Both the position numbers and the translations under genes were made by a program. From positions 930,001 to 994,000 of the forward strand of contig NZ_CP044399.1 in the NCBI RefSeq assembly GCF_008931805.1: DNA of 64,000 nt, read 5' to 3'. The notes under the pieces were generated by a model. It saw only the letters and a program-made list of their open reading frames with translations. It had not been told where the DNA came from and did no database searches. Below, piece after piece: positions 44,127 to 55,109 of the stretch; positions within the stretch are counted from its first letter, which is position 1, and each line of letters starts with the position of its first letter. The stretch is from Moritella marina ATCC 15381. GTDB lineage: Bacteria > Pseudomonadota > Gammaproteobacteria > Enterobacterales > Moritellaceae.

Positions 44127-46100
44127 TTAAACTGCAGCAGTTGCTACTGGTTTAGTAACAACTGGCGTTGTCGCAACTGGCTTCGCAACAATGTTACGCT
44201 TTTCTTTGTTAACTTCGGCGATATTAACGAAGATAACGTCACCTAAGCTGTATTCCACTTGATCTTTAATGCTGATTTGACCTGTTTCGACTAAGCATTT
44301 AACTTCTTTCTTATTATCATGTAATAAGCTTGCAGGGATAAATGCAACCGCACCATTTTCAAGTAAACGCACACGTAAACCACCGCGGTTAACATCCATG
44401 ATGCTCGCCTCGAATGCTTGTTTGCTTTCTACTGCAGGTGTTAGGTAATCAACATATAACCACGATGAGATATCACGTTCAGCCATTCTATGTTGGCGGC
44501 GACGTTCCGACATCAAGATCACTTCATCTTCTGTTGCAGAGCGTGCTGTACCATTGGTCAATGTTGCTTTGATTAGGCGATGGTTAAGGATGTCACCGTA
44601 TTTACGAATTGGTGATGTCCATGTTGCATAACCTTCTAGACCCATAGCGAAGTGACGTTCTGCACTTGCACTGATGATGCTGTAGCTTTGCATACGACGT
44701 AAACGACTGTCTAATGCTGGATTCGCTTTTTCTGCAAGGGTACGTTGTAATTCAACATAACCAGTTAGAGATTGGATGTGTTCTTTTGTGCATTCGATAC
44801 CGTGTTCAGTCAGTAACTCAACAACTAAGTCAATCTTCTCTGGATCAAAACCAGCGTGGGTATTAAATACACCCACATCGCCATGTAGACGGAATAAACG
44901 TGCTGCGGTGATGTTCGCTGCAACCATGGTTTCTTCAATCATTTGATTAGCAATGCGGCGATGTTCTACATGAATAGCAAGTACGTTACCTGTTTCATCT
45001 AGCTCGAAGCTGTAGTCTGGTTGGTCAGGGAATACGATGGCATTTTTCTTACGCCATTGTTGACGATGACGTGCAAACGTAGCCAGTGACTGTAGTTGTT
45101 CTGCAAGCTGTGCTTCAGGCTGCCATTGCGTTGAAACTTCTTCAATTAAGTCTGATACTTGTGTATAAGATAGCTTGTGCTGAGACGTGATCCAAGCTGT
45201 GAAGAATTCAAACTCTTCAGCTAAGGCACCATCTTCTTGAATAGTATAAGTACAGCATAATGTTGGGCGTTTTTCGCCAGCAACTAATGAACAAACACTG
45301 TCGCTTAATTCACGTGGCATCATTGGGATATTACGGCCCGGTAGATACACAGTGAACGCTCGTTCTGCCGCAATTTTGTTTAGTTCTGAATCAGCTGGGA
45401 TATATGCTGTTGGATCAGCGATCGCAACAGTCACTTTTAAATTGCCTTCTGCTGTTTTTTCAACAAGCAGTGCGTCATCCATATCTTGTGTAGACGCTGA
45501 ATCGATAGTAAAGAATGGTTTATCTGTTAGATCAATACGCGTCGTATCATCTTTAAATTCAACAGAATCAGGCATTGCTGGTACGTCTTTAGCTAAATTT
45601 TGACGTGCTAATGTAACCCACCATGGTGCATTTGGATCGGTTTCAGTAGCAACGAAACTCGTTACTTCGGCTGAGAAACTACCATCTTTTAATGCATGAG
45701 ATGTAAGTTGTGCAACAACCCAATCGCCATTACTTACTTTTTGCTCGCCTAAACCAACTAGTTTTGCCTTAATCGGCATGTTGATCACTGGGCTGTCGGC
45801 AACAATAGTCAGTTTGTTTTTTGCAATACTAATACGCGCAATAAAACGGCTTAACTTAGCTTCAACTAACGTATCCGGTTCTGCTGATGTTTTATCACCG
45901 TTGGTTTCGATATAGGCTTTAATTCGATCGCCATGCATGATTTTTTTCATGTGTGGCGGCGCAATGAAGTAGCTTTCGCCATCATCCGCTTCAAGGAAAC
46001 CAAAACCACGTTCAGTGCCTTTAACAGTTCCTTCTACACTTGGCGTGTTTTGGCGCATATTTTGTTTTAATTGAGATAGTAGTGGATTGTCGCGAAACAT
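44127..46100 (-). CDS. rnb: exoribonuclease II
   Basis: A 657-residue 3'-5' processive ribonuclease. The order is N-terminal cold-shock domains (RGFGFLEADDGESYFIAPP near 30-50), RNB catalytic core with Mg-binding aspartates in DSASTQDMDDALLV (near 200-213), EETMVAANITAAR and YTSPIRKYGD-like WTSPIRKYGDILNHR, then an S1 domain. It is about 12 residues longer than E. coli RNase II because of a C-terminal VAKPVATTPVVTKPVATAAV tail. It lies 86 bp downstream of gpx on the same strand. Confidence 0.95.
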   Translation of the reverse strand: MFRDNPLLSQLKQNMRQNTPSVEGTVKGTERGFGFLEADDGESYFIAPPHMKKIMHGDRIKAYIETNGDKTSAEPDTLVEAKLSRFIARISIAKNKLTIVADSPVINMPIKAKLVGLGEQKVSNGDWVVAQLTSHALKDGSFSAEVTSFVATETDPNAPWWVTLARQNLAKDVPAMPDSVEFKDDTTRIDLTDKPFFTIDSASTQDMDDALLVEKTAEGNLKVTVAIADPTAYIPADSELNKIAAERAFTVYLPGRNIPMMPRELSDSVCSLVAGEKRPTLCCTYTIQEDGALAEEFEFFTAWITSQHKLSYTQVSDLIEEVSTQWQPEAQLAEQLQSLATFARHRQQWRKKNAIVFPDQPDYSFELDETGNVLAIHVEHRRIANQMIEETMVAANITAARLFRLHGDVGVFNTHAGFDPEKIDLVVELLTEHGIECTKEHIQSLTGYVELQRTLAEKANPALDSRLRRMQSYSIISASAERHFAMGLEGYATWTSPIRKYGDILNHRLIKATLTNGTARSATEDEVILMSERRRQHRMAERDISSWLYVDYLTPAVESKQAFEASIMDVNRGGLRVRLLENGAVAFIPASLLHDNKKEVKCLVETGQISIKDQVEYSLGDVIFVNIAEVNKEKRNIVAKPVATTPVVTKPVATAAV

Positions 46101-46186
46101 GTAAAACCTTCCTATAATGAATTGCGCATACTATACGACAGAGCAGGGCTAAGTACCACCCCTGATACTGGCCGTTTGCTTTCAGC

Positions 46187-46666
46187 TTATAGTAGTTTTT
46201 CAATATCTTTAATCATGCCTTTTGGTGAAACGGTTGGTGCAAAACGCTCAACGACATCACCGTCTCGATTAACTAAGAATTTTGTAAAGTTCCACTTAAT
46301 CCCCTTACTACCTAACAAACCTCTCGCCTCAGACTTTAGCCAGTTATAGAGTGGGTCGGCATTATCACCGTTGACATCAATCTTGCTGAACATGTCAAAA
46401 GTGACACCAAAATTAAGTTGGCAGAATGAGTTTATATCGGCATCTGAGCCTTTTTCTTGTTGCTTAAATTGGTTGCAAGGGAAGCCAAGAATGGCTAATC
46501 CTTTATCACCATAAGTCTGATTAAGTTCTTCTAACTCTGCGTATTGATTAGTGAACCCACACTTACTTGCTGTATTGACGATTAATACGGCTTGGCCATT
46601 ATAATCACTGAGTTTTTTCTGTTCACCTGTGATTGTTGTTACTTCGAAGTCATAAAGTTTGGTCAT
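46187..46666 (-). CDS. glutathione peroxidase family (thiol peroxidase, BtuE-like)
   Basis: A 159-residue thioredoxin-fold peroxidase. The catalytic Cys36 is in NTASKCGFTNQY (Cys, not Sec), Gln66 in FPCNQF, and the Trp/Asn pair in KWNFTKF completes the tetrad. Bacterial members usually use thioredoxin with Cys64 region or another resolving Cys. It removes lipid and hydrogen peroxides in the cytoplasm. It lies upstream of rnb, convergent with nothing, and divergent from htpG. Confidence 0.93.
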   Translation of the reverse strand: MTKLYDFEVTTITGEQKKLSDYNGQAVLIVNTASKCGFTNQYAELEELNQTYGDKGLAILGFPCNQFKQQEKGSDADINSFCQLNFGVTFDMFSKIDVNGDNADPLYNWLKSEARGLLGSKGIKWNFTKFLVNRDGDVVERFAPTVSPKGMIKDIEKLL

Positions 46667-46858
46667 GGTAAGTACCTTCTTATAGTAGAGATAATTAGTA
46701 GATAACTAAATTAGTTTAGTTGATAGGTAAATAGGTTGCGCGCAACATAATGATTGCTGCAATATGAATATGCAAGTATTTTCGTCTCAAGAATAGGTTT
46801 TTTACATTTGAGTTTAAGTAGTTGCGTCTGAGCTCACAGATAAAAATGATTAATTGCC

Positions 46859-46886
46859 CTTGAAAACAGGGATAACAAACCCATCT
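46859..46886 (+). promoter_or_regulatory. sigma-32 (heat-shock) promoter of htpG
   Basis: CTTGAAA at 46859-46865, a 14-base spacer and CCCATCT at 46880-46886 match the RpoH consensus CTTGAAA-N11-16-CCCATNT. It is 67 bp before the htpG ATG. Confidence 0.85.
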
Positions 46887-46953
46887 ATCTATTAACAAAT
46901 ACATTCAGATAACTTGTAATCTGAATAACCCCATTAGAACAAAGGAACAAGTA

Positions 46954-48864
46954 ATGACTGATACAGTTAATACTGAGACTCACGGCTTTCAAGCTGAAGT
47001 TAAGCAACTGCTTAAATTAATGATCCATTCTTTATACTCAAATAAAGAAATATTTTTACGTGAACTTGTCTCTAATGCGGCAGATGCAGCCGACAAATTA
47101 CGTTTTAAAGCATTATCAGATAATAGCTTATATGAAGATGACGGCGAATTACGCGTACGTGTTACGTTTGATAAAACAGCCCGTACAATCACGATTGCTG
47201 ATAACGGCATCGGTATGTCACGTGAAGATGTTATCTCGCATTTAGGTACAATCGCACGTTCTGGCACATCTGAATTCTTTGACAACCTATCTGGTGACCA
47301 AGCGAAAGACTCACAGTTAATCGGTCAGTTCGGTGTGGGTTTCTATTCTGGTTTCATCGTCGCAGATATGATGACCGTGAATACACGTGCAGCAGGCGCA
47401 GCAGCAGACCAAGCAGTACAGTGGGAATCTGAAGGCGAGGGCGATTACCGTCTAGCGGATATCACGAAAGAAAGTCGTGGTACTGAAATCATCTTACACT
47501 TACGTGAAGGCGAAGACGACTTATTGGATGCATGGAAACTGCGTCAAATTGTAAACAAATATTCTGATCACATCAGCATCCCTGTTGAGATGTGGAAAGA
47601 AGAACAACCTGAATCAGACGGTCCTGACGGTGAAAAAACACCAGCAGTACCAGGTGAGTGGGAATCGATTACCCGTGCAAGCGCACTGTGGACATTATCG
47701 AAAAACGAACTTAAAGATGAAGAATATAATGAGTTCTACAAGCACATTGCCCACGACTTTGAAGATCCACTCACATGGAGCCACAACCGTGTAGAAGGTA
47801 AGCAAGAATATACGAGCTTACTTTATATCCCTGCGCGCGCCCCATTTGATATGTGGAACCGTGAAAAAGAACATGGTCTAAAACTGTATGTTCGACGTGT
47901 ATTCATTATGGATGACGCTGAGCAGTTTATGCCGACTTACCTACGTTTCGTGAAGGGTGTATTAGATTCTAACGATTTACCACTAAACGTATCTCGTGAA
48001 ATTTTACAAGATAATAAAATCACGACATCACTACGTACTGCTTGTACTAAACGTGTATTGACCATGCTTGAACGCATGTCGAAGAACGAAGATGAAAAAT
48101 ATCTGAAATTCTGGAATGAATTTGGTCAAGCACTGAAAGAAGGTCCAGCAGAAGACATGGCGAATAAAGAGAAAATTGCTTCTTTATTACGTTTTTCTTC
48201 AACATCGGTTGGCGGTCCTGCACAAGAAGTTGGTTTCGGTAAATACATCGAAAACATGCCTGAAGGTCAAGATAAGATTTACTACATTACAGCTGACAAT
48301 TACACCACAGCAGTAAACAGTGCATATCTTGAAATCTTCAAGAAAAAAGGCATTGAAGTATTGCTATTAACTGACCGTATTGATGAGTGGTTATTATCAC
48401 ACTTAACGGACTTTGATGGTAAACAACTGGTTTCTGTTACTAAGGGTGATTTAGACCTTGGCGAACTGGATGATGAAGATGCTAAGAAAGCTAAAGAAGA
48501 AGCGACTGAAGAATTTGCTAGCTTCCTTGAGCGTGCTAAATCAACATTAGGTGAAAAAGTAGCCGATGTACGTTTAACGCATCGTCTAACAGAGACTCCA
48601 TCTTGTGTTGTGACTAACGAAGATGGCATGAGCAGCCAAATGATTAAATTGATGGAATCTGCTGGTCAAGCAGTACCACCACAAAAATACATTTTTGAGC
48701 TAAATCCTGAGCACGAAATGATCAAACGTGTTGCTGATGAAGCAGATGAAAGCGTATTTGCAGACTGGGTTCAGTTATTGCTAGAACAAGCACAACTGAC
48801 TGAACGTGGTAGTTTAGATGATCCTGCGGCATTTATTGCGCGTATGAATCGTTTAATCGGTTAA
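46954..48864 (+). CDS. htpG: chaperone HtpG (bacterial Hsp90)
   Basis: A 636-residue ATP-dependent chaperone. N-terminal GHKL ATPase motifs are [35 protein letters not shown] and RGTEIILHL. The middle domain has [13 protein letters not shown] with the catalytic Arg, and the C-terminal dimerisation part ends [18 protein letters not shown] precedes the ATG. A sigma-32 promoter lies upstream, so it is heat-induced. Confidence 0.98.
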   Translation: MTDTVNTETHGFQAEVKQLLKLMIHSLYSNKEIFLRELVSNAADAADKLRFKALSDNSLYEDDGELRVRVTFDKTARTITIADNGIGMSREDVISHLGTIARSGTSEFFDNLSGDQAKDSQLIGQFGVGFYSGFIVADMMTVNTRAAGAAADQAVQWESEGEGDYRLADITKESRGTEIILHLREGEDDLLDAWKLRQIVNKYSDHISIPVEMWKEEQPESDGPDGEKTPAVPGEWESITRASALWTLSKNELKDEEYNEFYKHIAHDFEDPLTWSHNRVEGKQEYTSLLYIPARAPFDMWNREKEHGLKLYVRRVFIMDDAEQFMPTYLRFVKGVLDSNDLPLNVSREILQDNKITTSLRTACTKRVLTMLERMSKNEDEKYLKFWNEFGQALKEGPAEDMANKEKIASLLRFSSTSVGGPAQEVGFGKYIENMPEGQDKIYYITADNYTTAVNSAYLEIFKKKGIEVLLLTDRIDEWLLSHLTDFDGKQLVSVTKGDLDLGELDDEDAKKAKEEATEEFASFLERAKSTLGEKVADVRLTHRLTETPSCVVTNEDGMSSQMIKLMESAGQAVPPQKYIFELNPEHEMIKRVADEADESVFADWVQLLLEQAQLTERGSLDDPAAFIARMNRLIG

Positions 48865-49031
48865 GTACAGTTTTCAAAATTTAACAGTGTGAATACGTTT
48901 TTCTATTAAACTACTCACAAAGTTATACACTAATGCATGGCAATTCAGGGCCGTACTTGAACACATCGGATTTCCCGTGTAGTCTAGCGGTTCTGAAATT
49001 TAAGCAATTTAAACAAGCTAAGTCAATTTAA

Positions 49032-49685
<654 letters not shown>

Positions 49686-49740
49686 TCGACAAGTGAATCG
49701 ACAGGTTTAATTCTTTCGATTAATCTGTAGACGGTTATCA

Positions 49741-49767
49741 AACCTCGAGCATGCTCGGGGTTTTTTT
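49741..49767 (+). terminator. terminator after adk
   Basis: Stem AACCTCGAG/CTCGGGGTT (one wobble) with a 4-nt loop and seven T. Confidence 0.88.
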
Positions 49768-49857
49768 ATACCTAAATCTCAGCGAGTTATTGGATCCAAG
49801 TGATTTAATCGCATAGAATAGAGTCACTCGTTAAACGATATAGTGATTATGTGTAAT

Positions 49858-50856
49858 ATGACTAAGCAAAGTATTTTATTGGTTAACCTTGGTACGCCAG
49901 ATTCAGCCACTCCAGCCGGTGTTAAAGCCTTTTTAAGACCATTTCTGTCTGATACCCGCGTGGTCAATATACCTCGATTATTTTGGTTGCCGCTCTTAAA
50001 CGGTGTCATTTTACCTTTGCGTTGTAAACGTGTAGCCAAAGCTTACCAATCGATTTGGTTTGATGATGGCTCACCACTCTTACACTACAGCCTATTACAA
50101 CAGAAAGCGTTGTCAGCACTGTTTGAAGGTACAGGGCAAGGTAAAGAGCAAGGTACGGGGCAAGGTGTACAAGTTGAATTGGCCATGACGTATGGCGAGC
50201 GCAGCATCAAAAATGCCATTAAAAAGTTACAACAAGCGGGTACAGAGCACATAGTGGTACTGCCTTTGTTTCCACAATACTCATCAACCACGACAGCGCC
50301 AGTATTTGATCAAGTGGCTAACTACCTGCAAGCAACCATTGATGTACCAAGTGTGAGCTTAGTGAAGCATTACCATAATAACGACGCTTATATTGAAGCA
50401 TTAGCGTTAAGCGTAGAGCGCCATTGGGCTGAAAAGGGCAGAGCTGAGAAATTGCTATTGTCTTACCATGGTATTCCTAAGTTCCTGGTTGAAAAAGGCG
50501 ATATCTATGCGGACCATTGTGTTGAAACCACGGCACTGTTATGTGCGCGCTTGGGCTTAACGGAAGATCAGGTTGTGCATTGTTATCAATCGCGTTTTGG
50601 TAAAGCTGAATGGCTACAACCGTATACTAATGAGACGTTAGTTAAATTGGCTGAAAATGGTACGAAATCACTTGATGTTATTGCGCCTGCCTTTGCCGTT
50701 GATTGCTTAGAAACACTTGAAGAAATGGCGATTGAAAACAAAGAGGTATTTGTAGAAGCCGGCGGTGAAGATTATCGGTTCATTGCTTGTTTAAATGACG
50801 ATGAAGCGCATATTCGCGCACTACATGCTGTTGCGAGTGAATACTTACGTCGTTGA
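49858..50856 (+). CDS. hemH: ferrochelatase
   Basis: A 332-residue enzyme inserting Fe2+ into protoporphyrin IX, the last step of heme synthesis. Starts at 49843 (GTG), 49849 and 49858 are all possible; MTKQSILLVNLGTP aligns best with the family. Active-site His in LLSYHGIPK and Glu in CLETLEEMAIEN are present. An unusual insertion near residues 90-105 (two copies of a GTGQG octapeptide) comes from a 24-bp DNA duplication at 50126-50166. Confidence 0.95.
   Translation: MTKQSILLVNLGTPDSATPAGVKAFLRPFLSDTRVVNIPRLFWLPLLNGVILPLRCKRVAKAYQSIWFDDGSPLLHYSLLQQKALSALFEGTGQGKEQGTGQGVQVELAMTYGERSIKNAIKKLQQAGTEHIVVLPLFPQYSSTTTAPVFDQVANYLQATIDVPSVSLVKHYHNNDAYIEALALSVERHWAEKGRAEKLLLSYHGIPKFLVEKGDIYADHCVETTALLCARLGLTEDQVVHCYQSRFGKAEWLQPYTNETLVKLAENGTKSLDVIAPAFAVDCLETLEEMAIENKEVFVEAGGEDYRFIACLNDDEAHIRALHAVASEYLRR
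50126..50166 (+). repeat. 24-bp period duplication inside hemH
   Basis: AAGGTACAGGGCAAGGT (50126-50142) and AAGGTACGGGGCAAGGT (50150-50166) match at 16 of 17 bases. The period is eight codons, giving GTGQGKEQ and GTGQGVQV. Confidence 0.85.
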
Positions 50857-50881
50857 TAAAATAGCTGATGTTGATTGATTG

Positions 50882-51166
50882 CTATTTAGCGCGGATCAAA
50901 CAGTGTTTAGCGTTCTCGAGTTGGACGCTAACCATTTCGGCACATTTCATCTTGTCTACATTTTCCAAATCTATTACAGAATAGTGCCTTTTCAACATCC
51001 AATCTAGTGGTTGCTGAAAGCTATCCTCATCAACAATAAATGACTGGTTTTTTAGTCCGCCTTCATCCACTTGTACTATCCATAAGCGTTTTTTACTGTC
51101 GAGATTTGCAAGTAAGCGCTGACTGAATTTGTGGAAGCCTCGTTGTAGTCTAAGCCGTAATGACAT
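50882..51166 (-). CDS. hypothetical protein
   Basis: A 94-residue protein from the ATG at 51166, which has AGG 8 bases upstream; a GTG nine bases earlier is less well placed. It is basic at the start (LRLRLQRGFHKFSQRLL) and has mixed alpha/beta character later (KRLWIVQVDEGGL, FIVDEDSFQQPLDWMLKRHY). No signal peptide, TM helix or recognised family. It is convergent with hemH. Confidence 0.6.
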   Translation of the reverse strand: MSLRLRLQRGFHKFSQRLLANLDSKKRLWIVQVDEGGLKNQSFIVDEDSFQQPLDWMLKRHYSVIDLENVDKMKCAEMVSVQLENAKHCLIRAK

Positions 51167-51376
51167 GTATTGCACCTGCTTTAGAATGAAAGGGAATTAT
51201 AGACCTAAATATTCTAGTTGCAGTAGTAGGTAAATGTACCGAATTGTAACAAGTTAGCTATAGCTATAGCTATGGCTGATAGAGGTGATAATTAAAGGGG
51301 ATTGGTGCAGTGTTAATAAAATGGCAATAACGGTAATCTAATCTTGAGTACTTTAATTACTCGTTACTGCCTGATG

Positions 51377-52705
51377 TTACAATGCTTTCATCAAAATTTT
51401 TGAACGACGCTGTAGGTTATATAGCTCTTGTTTTTCAACAGGCAGCTGTTCCAGCTCGACAGGTTCAAAACCACGTTCTCTAAACCAATGAATACTGTGT
51501 GTTGTGAGCACGAAAAGATGCTCCATGCCTTGTTTCTTGGCTTGTCGTTCGATTTCTTTGACCAATAAATCACCACGACTCAAGCGGCGATATTCTGGGT
51601 GTGTTGCCACACTGGCCATTTCGGCGATATTACCCGAGAAACAGTACAGTGATGCACAGCCAATAATGGTGCCATCACGCTCTACGACAGTAAAGTGCTC
51701 GATATCTCGTAACAATTGTTCCCTGCTGCGCTGTACTAGCATACCTTGCTCGACCAAGGGCTGCGTTAATAGCATAATACCAGGCACATCTTCAATCTTA
51801 GCCGGGCGGGTTTGTTCGGCACTTTGACGTACTATTTGAGTACCAACACCGTCGCGTGAGAACAGCTCTTGTAATAAAGAACCATCGGTTTTGTAACTGA
51901 CTAAATGGCAGCGTGTGACACCAGCAAAAGACGCAGTAATCGCTGCACGTAAGTATGACGCTGTGCCACTATTTATACCGCCTTGTGCTTCTAGTTCCGC
52001 TAAGCGCTCTTGTGCTTGCTCTGGAAACATTTCTGAAATGAGCTCACCGTTATAATCCAGCACACCTTGCGAAGAACAAAAGTTAATCAGTTTATGGGCA
52101 CTCAGTTTAATGGCTATTTTAGTCGCGACTTCTTCCGCACTGAGGTTAAAACTTTCCCCTGTGACTGAATAGCCGAGTGGGGGAACGACTGTAATGGCAT
52201 TTTGTGCGAGTTGATATTCCAATGCATCGGTATCGACACGGCGTACGCGCCCAGTATGGCAAAAATCGACGCCGTCATCCACGCCCATAGGCTGGGCTGT
52301 AATAAAGTTGCCACTGACGATATTGATTTTAACACCGTGCATTTGTGTGTTGACCAGTCCCATCGAAAATGCGGCGGTAATTTCATATTGGAGTTGGCCA
52401 ATAACTTGTTTAATGAGCGGGAAAGCTTGTTCATCAGTGACGCGTTGGCGTTTGTGAAACTGACTCTCGCAGTTATTCTGCGCGAGTATGGTGTTAATTT
52501 GTGGACGAGCGCCAAAAACCAAAACGATACGAATACCGAGGATGTTTAATAAGGCAATGTCATTAACGATATTGATGAAATTGGCATGCGCGATGGCTTC
52601 GCCGCTCAATGTCAGTACGATTGTTTTATCGCGGTGTGCATTGAGGTAAGGCGCAGATTGCCGAAACCAACGTACTAACTGGTTATCTTGTTGACTCAAT
52701 TCCAT
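51377..52705 (-). CDS. argA: amino-acid N-acetyltransferase (N-acetylglutamate synthase)
   Basis: A 442-residue enzyme for the first step of arginine synthesis. An N-terminal amino-acid-kinase-like domain (about 1-290) senses arginine and includes [11 protein letters not shown] and [18 protein letters not shown]. The C-terminal GNAT domain (about 300-440) has [19 protein letters not shown] (acetyl-CoA loop) and [11 protein letters not shown]. This is the classical E. coli ArgA form and length. Confidence 0.96.
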   Translation of the reverse strand: MELSQQDNQLVRWFRQSAPYLNAHRDKTIVLTLSGEAIAHANFINIVNDIALLNILGIRIVLVFGARPQINTILAQNNCESQFHKRQRVTDEQAFPLIKQVIGQLQYEITAAFSMGLVNTQMHGVKINIVSGNFITAQPMGVDDGVDFCHTGRVRRVDTDALEYQLAQNAITVVPPLGYSVTGESFNLSAEEVATKIAIKLSAHKLINFCSSQGVLDYNGELISEMFPEQAQERLAELEAQGGINSGTASYLRAAITASFAGVTRCHLVSYKTDGSLLQELFSRDGVGTQIVRQSAEQTRPAKIEDVPGIMLLTQPLVEQGMLVQRSREQLLRDIEHFTVVERDGTIIGCASLYCFSGNIAEMASVATHPEYRRLSRGDLLVKEIERQAKKQGMEHLFVLTTHSIHWFRERGFEPVELEQLPVEKQELYNLQRRSKILMKAL

Positions 52706-52806
52706 CTCCTTGGATTTAACATCTTATTCTAAATACGTATTTTAAATATTAGCTTTGAAACTAATATTCCTTAAATCACAGATGAAATCAAGTCGCAGTC
52801 GATCGA

Positions 52807-53121
52807 TTATTCAGTTTTCCAAAGGATGTGGATGAATTTGTCGTTGGCTTTCTTCTTTACTAATACACGACCGAATACATCATTTAATACATCTTGGCCA
52901 TCAACAAGGCCGATGTGTAATTCACAATAGTCATTGTCATTGATCCCCATGGCGACACTTGCTGGCCAATCGTTACTTAAGTCTACGATGTCCACCGCAC
53001 CACGATCTTCGAATTGCATGGCAAATAAGATTTGATCTGCTGGCTCTAATTCTTTTTGCGCACCGTCTAAAAATGTGTCATAGGCAAAATCGATTAGCTC
53101 GTCTTCAGTTTTTAATAGCAT
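52807..53121 (-). CDS. DUF440 (YciU/HI1450) putative dsDNA-mimic protein
   Basis: A 104-residue acidic protein. It lines up with the YciU/HI1450 family in DELIDFAYDTFLDGA, LEPADQILFAMQFEDRG, DWPASVAMGI, VNDVFGRVLVKKK-like DVLNDVFGRVLV and a Trp near the end (HILWKTE). The HI1450 structure has a surface whose charges mimic DNA, and an HU contact has been proposed for that protein; its function is otherwise open. Single gene between argA and aroG. Confidence 0.85.
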   Translation of the reverse strand: MLLKTEDELIDFAYDTFLDGAQKELEPADQILFAMQFEDRGAVDIVDLSNDWPASVAMGINDNDYCELHIGLVDGQDVLNDVFGRVLVKKKANDKFIHILWKTE

Positions 53122-53314
53122 AGAATGTCCAAATTTAGGGTATTTTTACTGGATTTTACCTTAATCTCGATCAGATAAAAATATGTCTGACAATATCCAC
53201 TGTATTTTTATGTGATTTCTAATTGATTCCGAATGAAATAGGCGTTACATTGAATGCGGACAATATAACATTAGAGTATGAATGCCAAAGGGCAAATAAA
53301 GGAATATTATTAGT

Positions 53315-54376
53315 ATGCATTATCAAACAGACGACGTCAGAATCCGTGAAGTAAAAGAATTATTACCGCCAATTGCAGTGTTAGAAAAATACCCTGCTTC
53401 TGATGATGTTACTAAAACAGTATTTGAATCACGTAATAGCATTAGCCAAATTCTTAAGCAAGCAGATGATCGCCTTTTAGTGATCGTTGGTCCTTGTTCT
53501 ATTCATGACACTGAGGCTGCATTAGAGTATGCAGCGCGTCTAGTGGCATTACGTGAGAAGTATAAAGATACACTTGAAATTGTGATGCGTGTTTATTTTG
53601 AAAAACCGCGTACAACAGTCGGTTGGAAAGGGTTAATTAACGACCCGTATTTAGATGACAGCTTCCAGTTAAATGATGGTGTACGTATTGCTCGTAAACT
53701 ATTGCTTGATGTGAATGCAATGGGTCTACCAACAGCGGGTGAATTCCTTGATATGATCACACCACAATATGTTGGCGATCTAATGAGCTGGGGTGCAATC
53801 GGCGCACGTACGACTGAATCTCAAGTTCACCGTGAATTAGCATCAGGCATGTCATGTCCTGTCGGCTTTAAAAACGGTACTGACGGTACAATTAAAGTCG
53901 CGATTGATGCAATTGGTAGTGCAAACGCACCGCATCATTTCTTATCAGTAACGAAATTTGGTCACTCAGCTATTATCTCTACTGCTGGTAACCCTGATTG
54001 CCATATCATCCTACGTGGTGGTAATAAGTCGACTAACTATTCTGCTGATGATGTTGCTGCAATTACGACTCAGTTAGAAGGTGCTAAGCAAGACGTTAAT
54101 ATCATGATTGATTTTAGCCATGCTAACAGCGAAAAGAAATTCCAAAAACAAATGGATGTTTCAACGGACGTTGCTGGTCAAATTAGTGCTGGTAATAAAG
54201 GTATTTTCGGTGTGATGGTTGAAAGTCATTTAGTAGAAGGTCGTCAAGATCTTGTTAATGGTAAAGTTGAAACTTACGGTCAAAGTATCACAGATGCTTG
54301 TATCGGTTGGGCTGACACTGAAACGATGATGGCACAATTATCTGATGCTGTAGCGACACGCCGAGCTGTTAAATAA
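53315..54376 (+). CDS. aroG: 3-deoxy-7-phosphoheptulonate (DAHP) synthase, AroG-like
   Basis: A 353-residue class I DAHP synthase, the first enzyme of aromatic amino-acid synthesis. Motifs are VGPCSIHDTEAA, YFEKPRTTVGWKGLINDP, GARTTESQVHREL, CPVGFKNGTDG, HIILRGG and MIDFSHANS. The N-terminus MHYQTDDVRIREVKELLPP is closest to the Phe-sensitive AroG rather than AroF/AroH, though feedback specificity is inferred. No TyrR or TrpR box was found by eye. A terminator follows at 54438. Confidence 0.96.
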   Translation: MHYQTDDVRIREVKELLPPIAVLEKYPASDDVTKTVFESRNSISQILKQADDRLLVIVGPCSIHDTEAALEYAARLVALREKYKDTLEIVMRVYFEKPRTTVGWKGLINDPYLDDSFQLNDGVRIARKLLLDVNAMGLPTAGEFLDMITPQYVGDLMSWGAIGARTTESQVHRELASGMSCPVGFKNGTDGTIKVAIDAIGSANAPHHFLSVTKFGHSAIISTAGNPDCHIILRGGNKSTNYSADDVAAITTQLEGAKQDVNIMIDFSHANSEKKFQKQMDVSTDVAGQISAGNKGIFGVMVESHLVEGRQDLVNGKVETYGQSITDACIGWADTETMMAQLSDAVATRRAVK

Positions 54377-54437
54377 GCAAGGGCATTAGCTGACTTGCAT
54401 TGTAACGCTGTTTAGGTATATAGTCTTAGCATATTGT

Positions 54438-54464
54438 AAAGCACAAACTTTGGTTTGTGCTTTT
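54438..54464 (+). terminator. terminator after DAHP synthase gene
   Basis: An 11-bp stem AAAGCACAAAC/GTTTGTGCTTT with loop TTTG and a T tail. It lies only 22 bp before the next ATG. Confidence 0.82.
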
Positions 54465-54485
54465 GTCATTAAAGAGCGGACACAA

Positions 54486-54980
54486 ATGAAACGAATTATA
54501 TTTTCTCTTGATGAAGTTTTGCCGATTGAAGCGGAAGCACTGGCTGCAAAGACTTTTACCCCTACTTATGACGATCTTTGGGACGCGAGCAAGTTCAAAG
54601 GATCTAAAGTTGTCGATGAACATGGCAATACTGAAGTGGAAGCGTTAAGTAAGGGCCTTAACTTTTGGCCAGATGTTAACCAGCTTAATCCTAAGAAGCT
54701 TAAAGCACAATTAACCTTGATGGCAGAGCACGGCGTTTTCATTATGAACAATGTTTCAAGTGATATCTCGCCAATTGAGCGAGGCACATTAGCGTATGCA
54801 CAAGGCTGTCACCCAGAGAACGATGCTGATTTCGAAATGAATCAAGATGAAATTTTTGATGGCGAAATGGGCTCAATCACAATTCCATTGGAGTGGGTGA
54901 GTCGTTCTGTTAAAGCAGACAAGAAACAGTTCATTATTGAATTGGGTGATGATGACGATGTACGTCTAATCATTAAGTAA
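54486..54980 (+). CDS. hypothetical protein, weakly DUF3085-like
   Basis: A 164-residue soluble acidic protein from the ATG at 54486. The segment FTPTYDDLWDASKFKGSKVV ... NFWPDVNQLNPKKLKAQLTL with AEHGVFIMNN recalls DUF3085, but this is tentative. The C-terminus is strongly acidic (IELGDDDDVRL). No TM helix or signal. It follows a terminator and precedes a bidirectional terminator, so it must have its own promoter or depend on readthrough. Confidence 0.7.
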   Translation: MKRIIFSLDEVLPIEAEALAAKTFTPTYDDLWDASKFKGSKVVDEHGNTEVEALSKGLNFWPDVNQLNPKKLKAQLTLMAEHGVFIMNNVSSDISPIERGTLAYAQGCHPENDADFEMNQDEIFDGEMGSITIPLEWVSRSVKADKKQFIIELGDDDDVRLIIK

Positions 54981-55022
54981 GACATTTTTCAGCAAGTAAT
55001 CGTACTGCTTGAATTGAATACA

Positions 55023-55055
55023 AAAAAGCCTCTGTTTCGATAACAGAGGCTTTTT
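55023..55055. terminator. bidirectional terminator between hypothetical gene and ylqF
   Basis: A 14-bp stem AAAAAGCCTCTGTT/AACAGAGGCTTTTT with a 5-nt loop between convergent genes. Confidence 0.92.
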
Positions 55056-55109
55056 ACGTTTAAAGGGGTTAGTAAAACTGGCGACAGTATTATATCGCCA
55101 AGCTTTTGA

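Noticed and set aside
53122-53314. TyrR or TrpR box before the DAHP synthase gene
   Set aside because: No TGTAAA-N6-TTTACA or trp-operator-like sequence found by eye.
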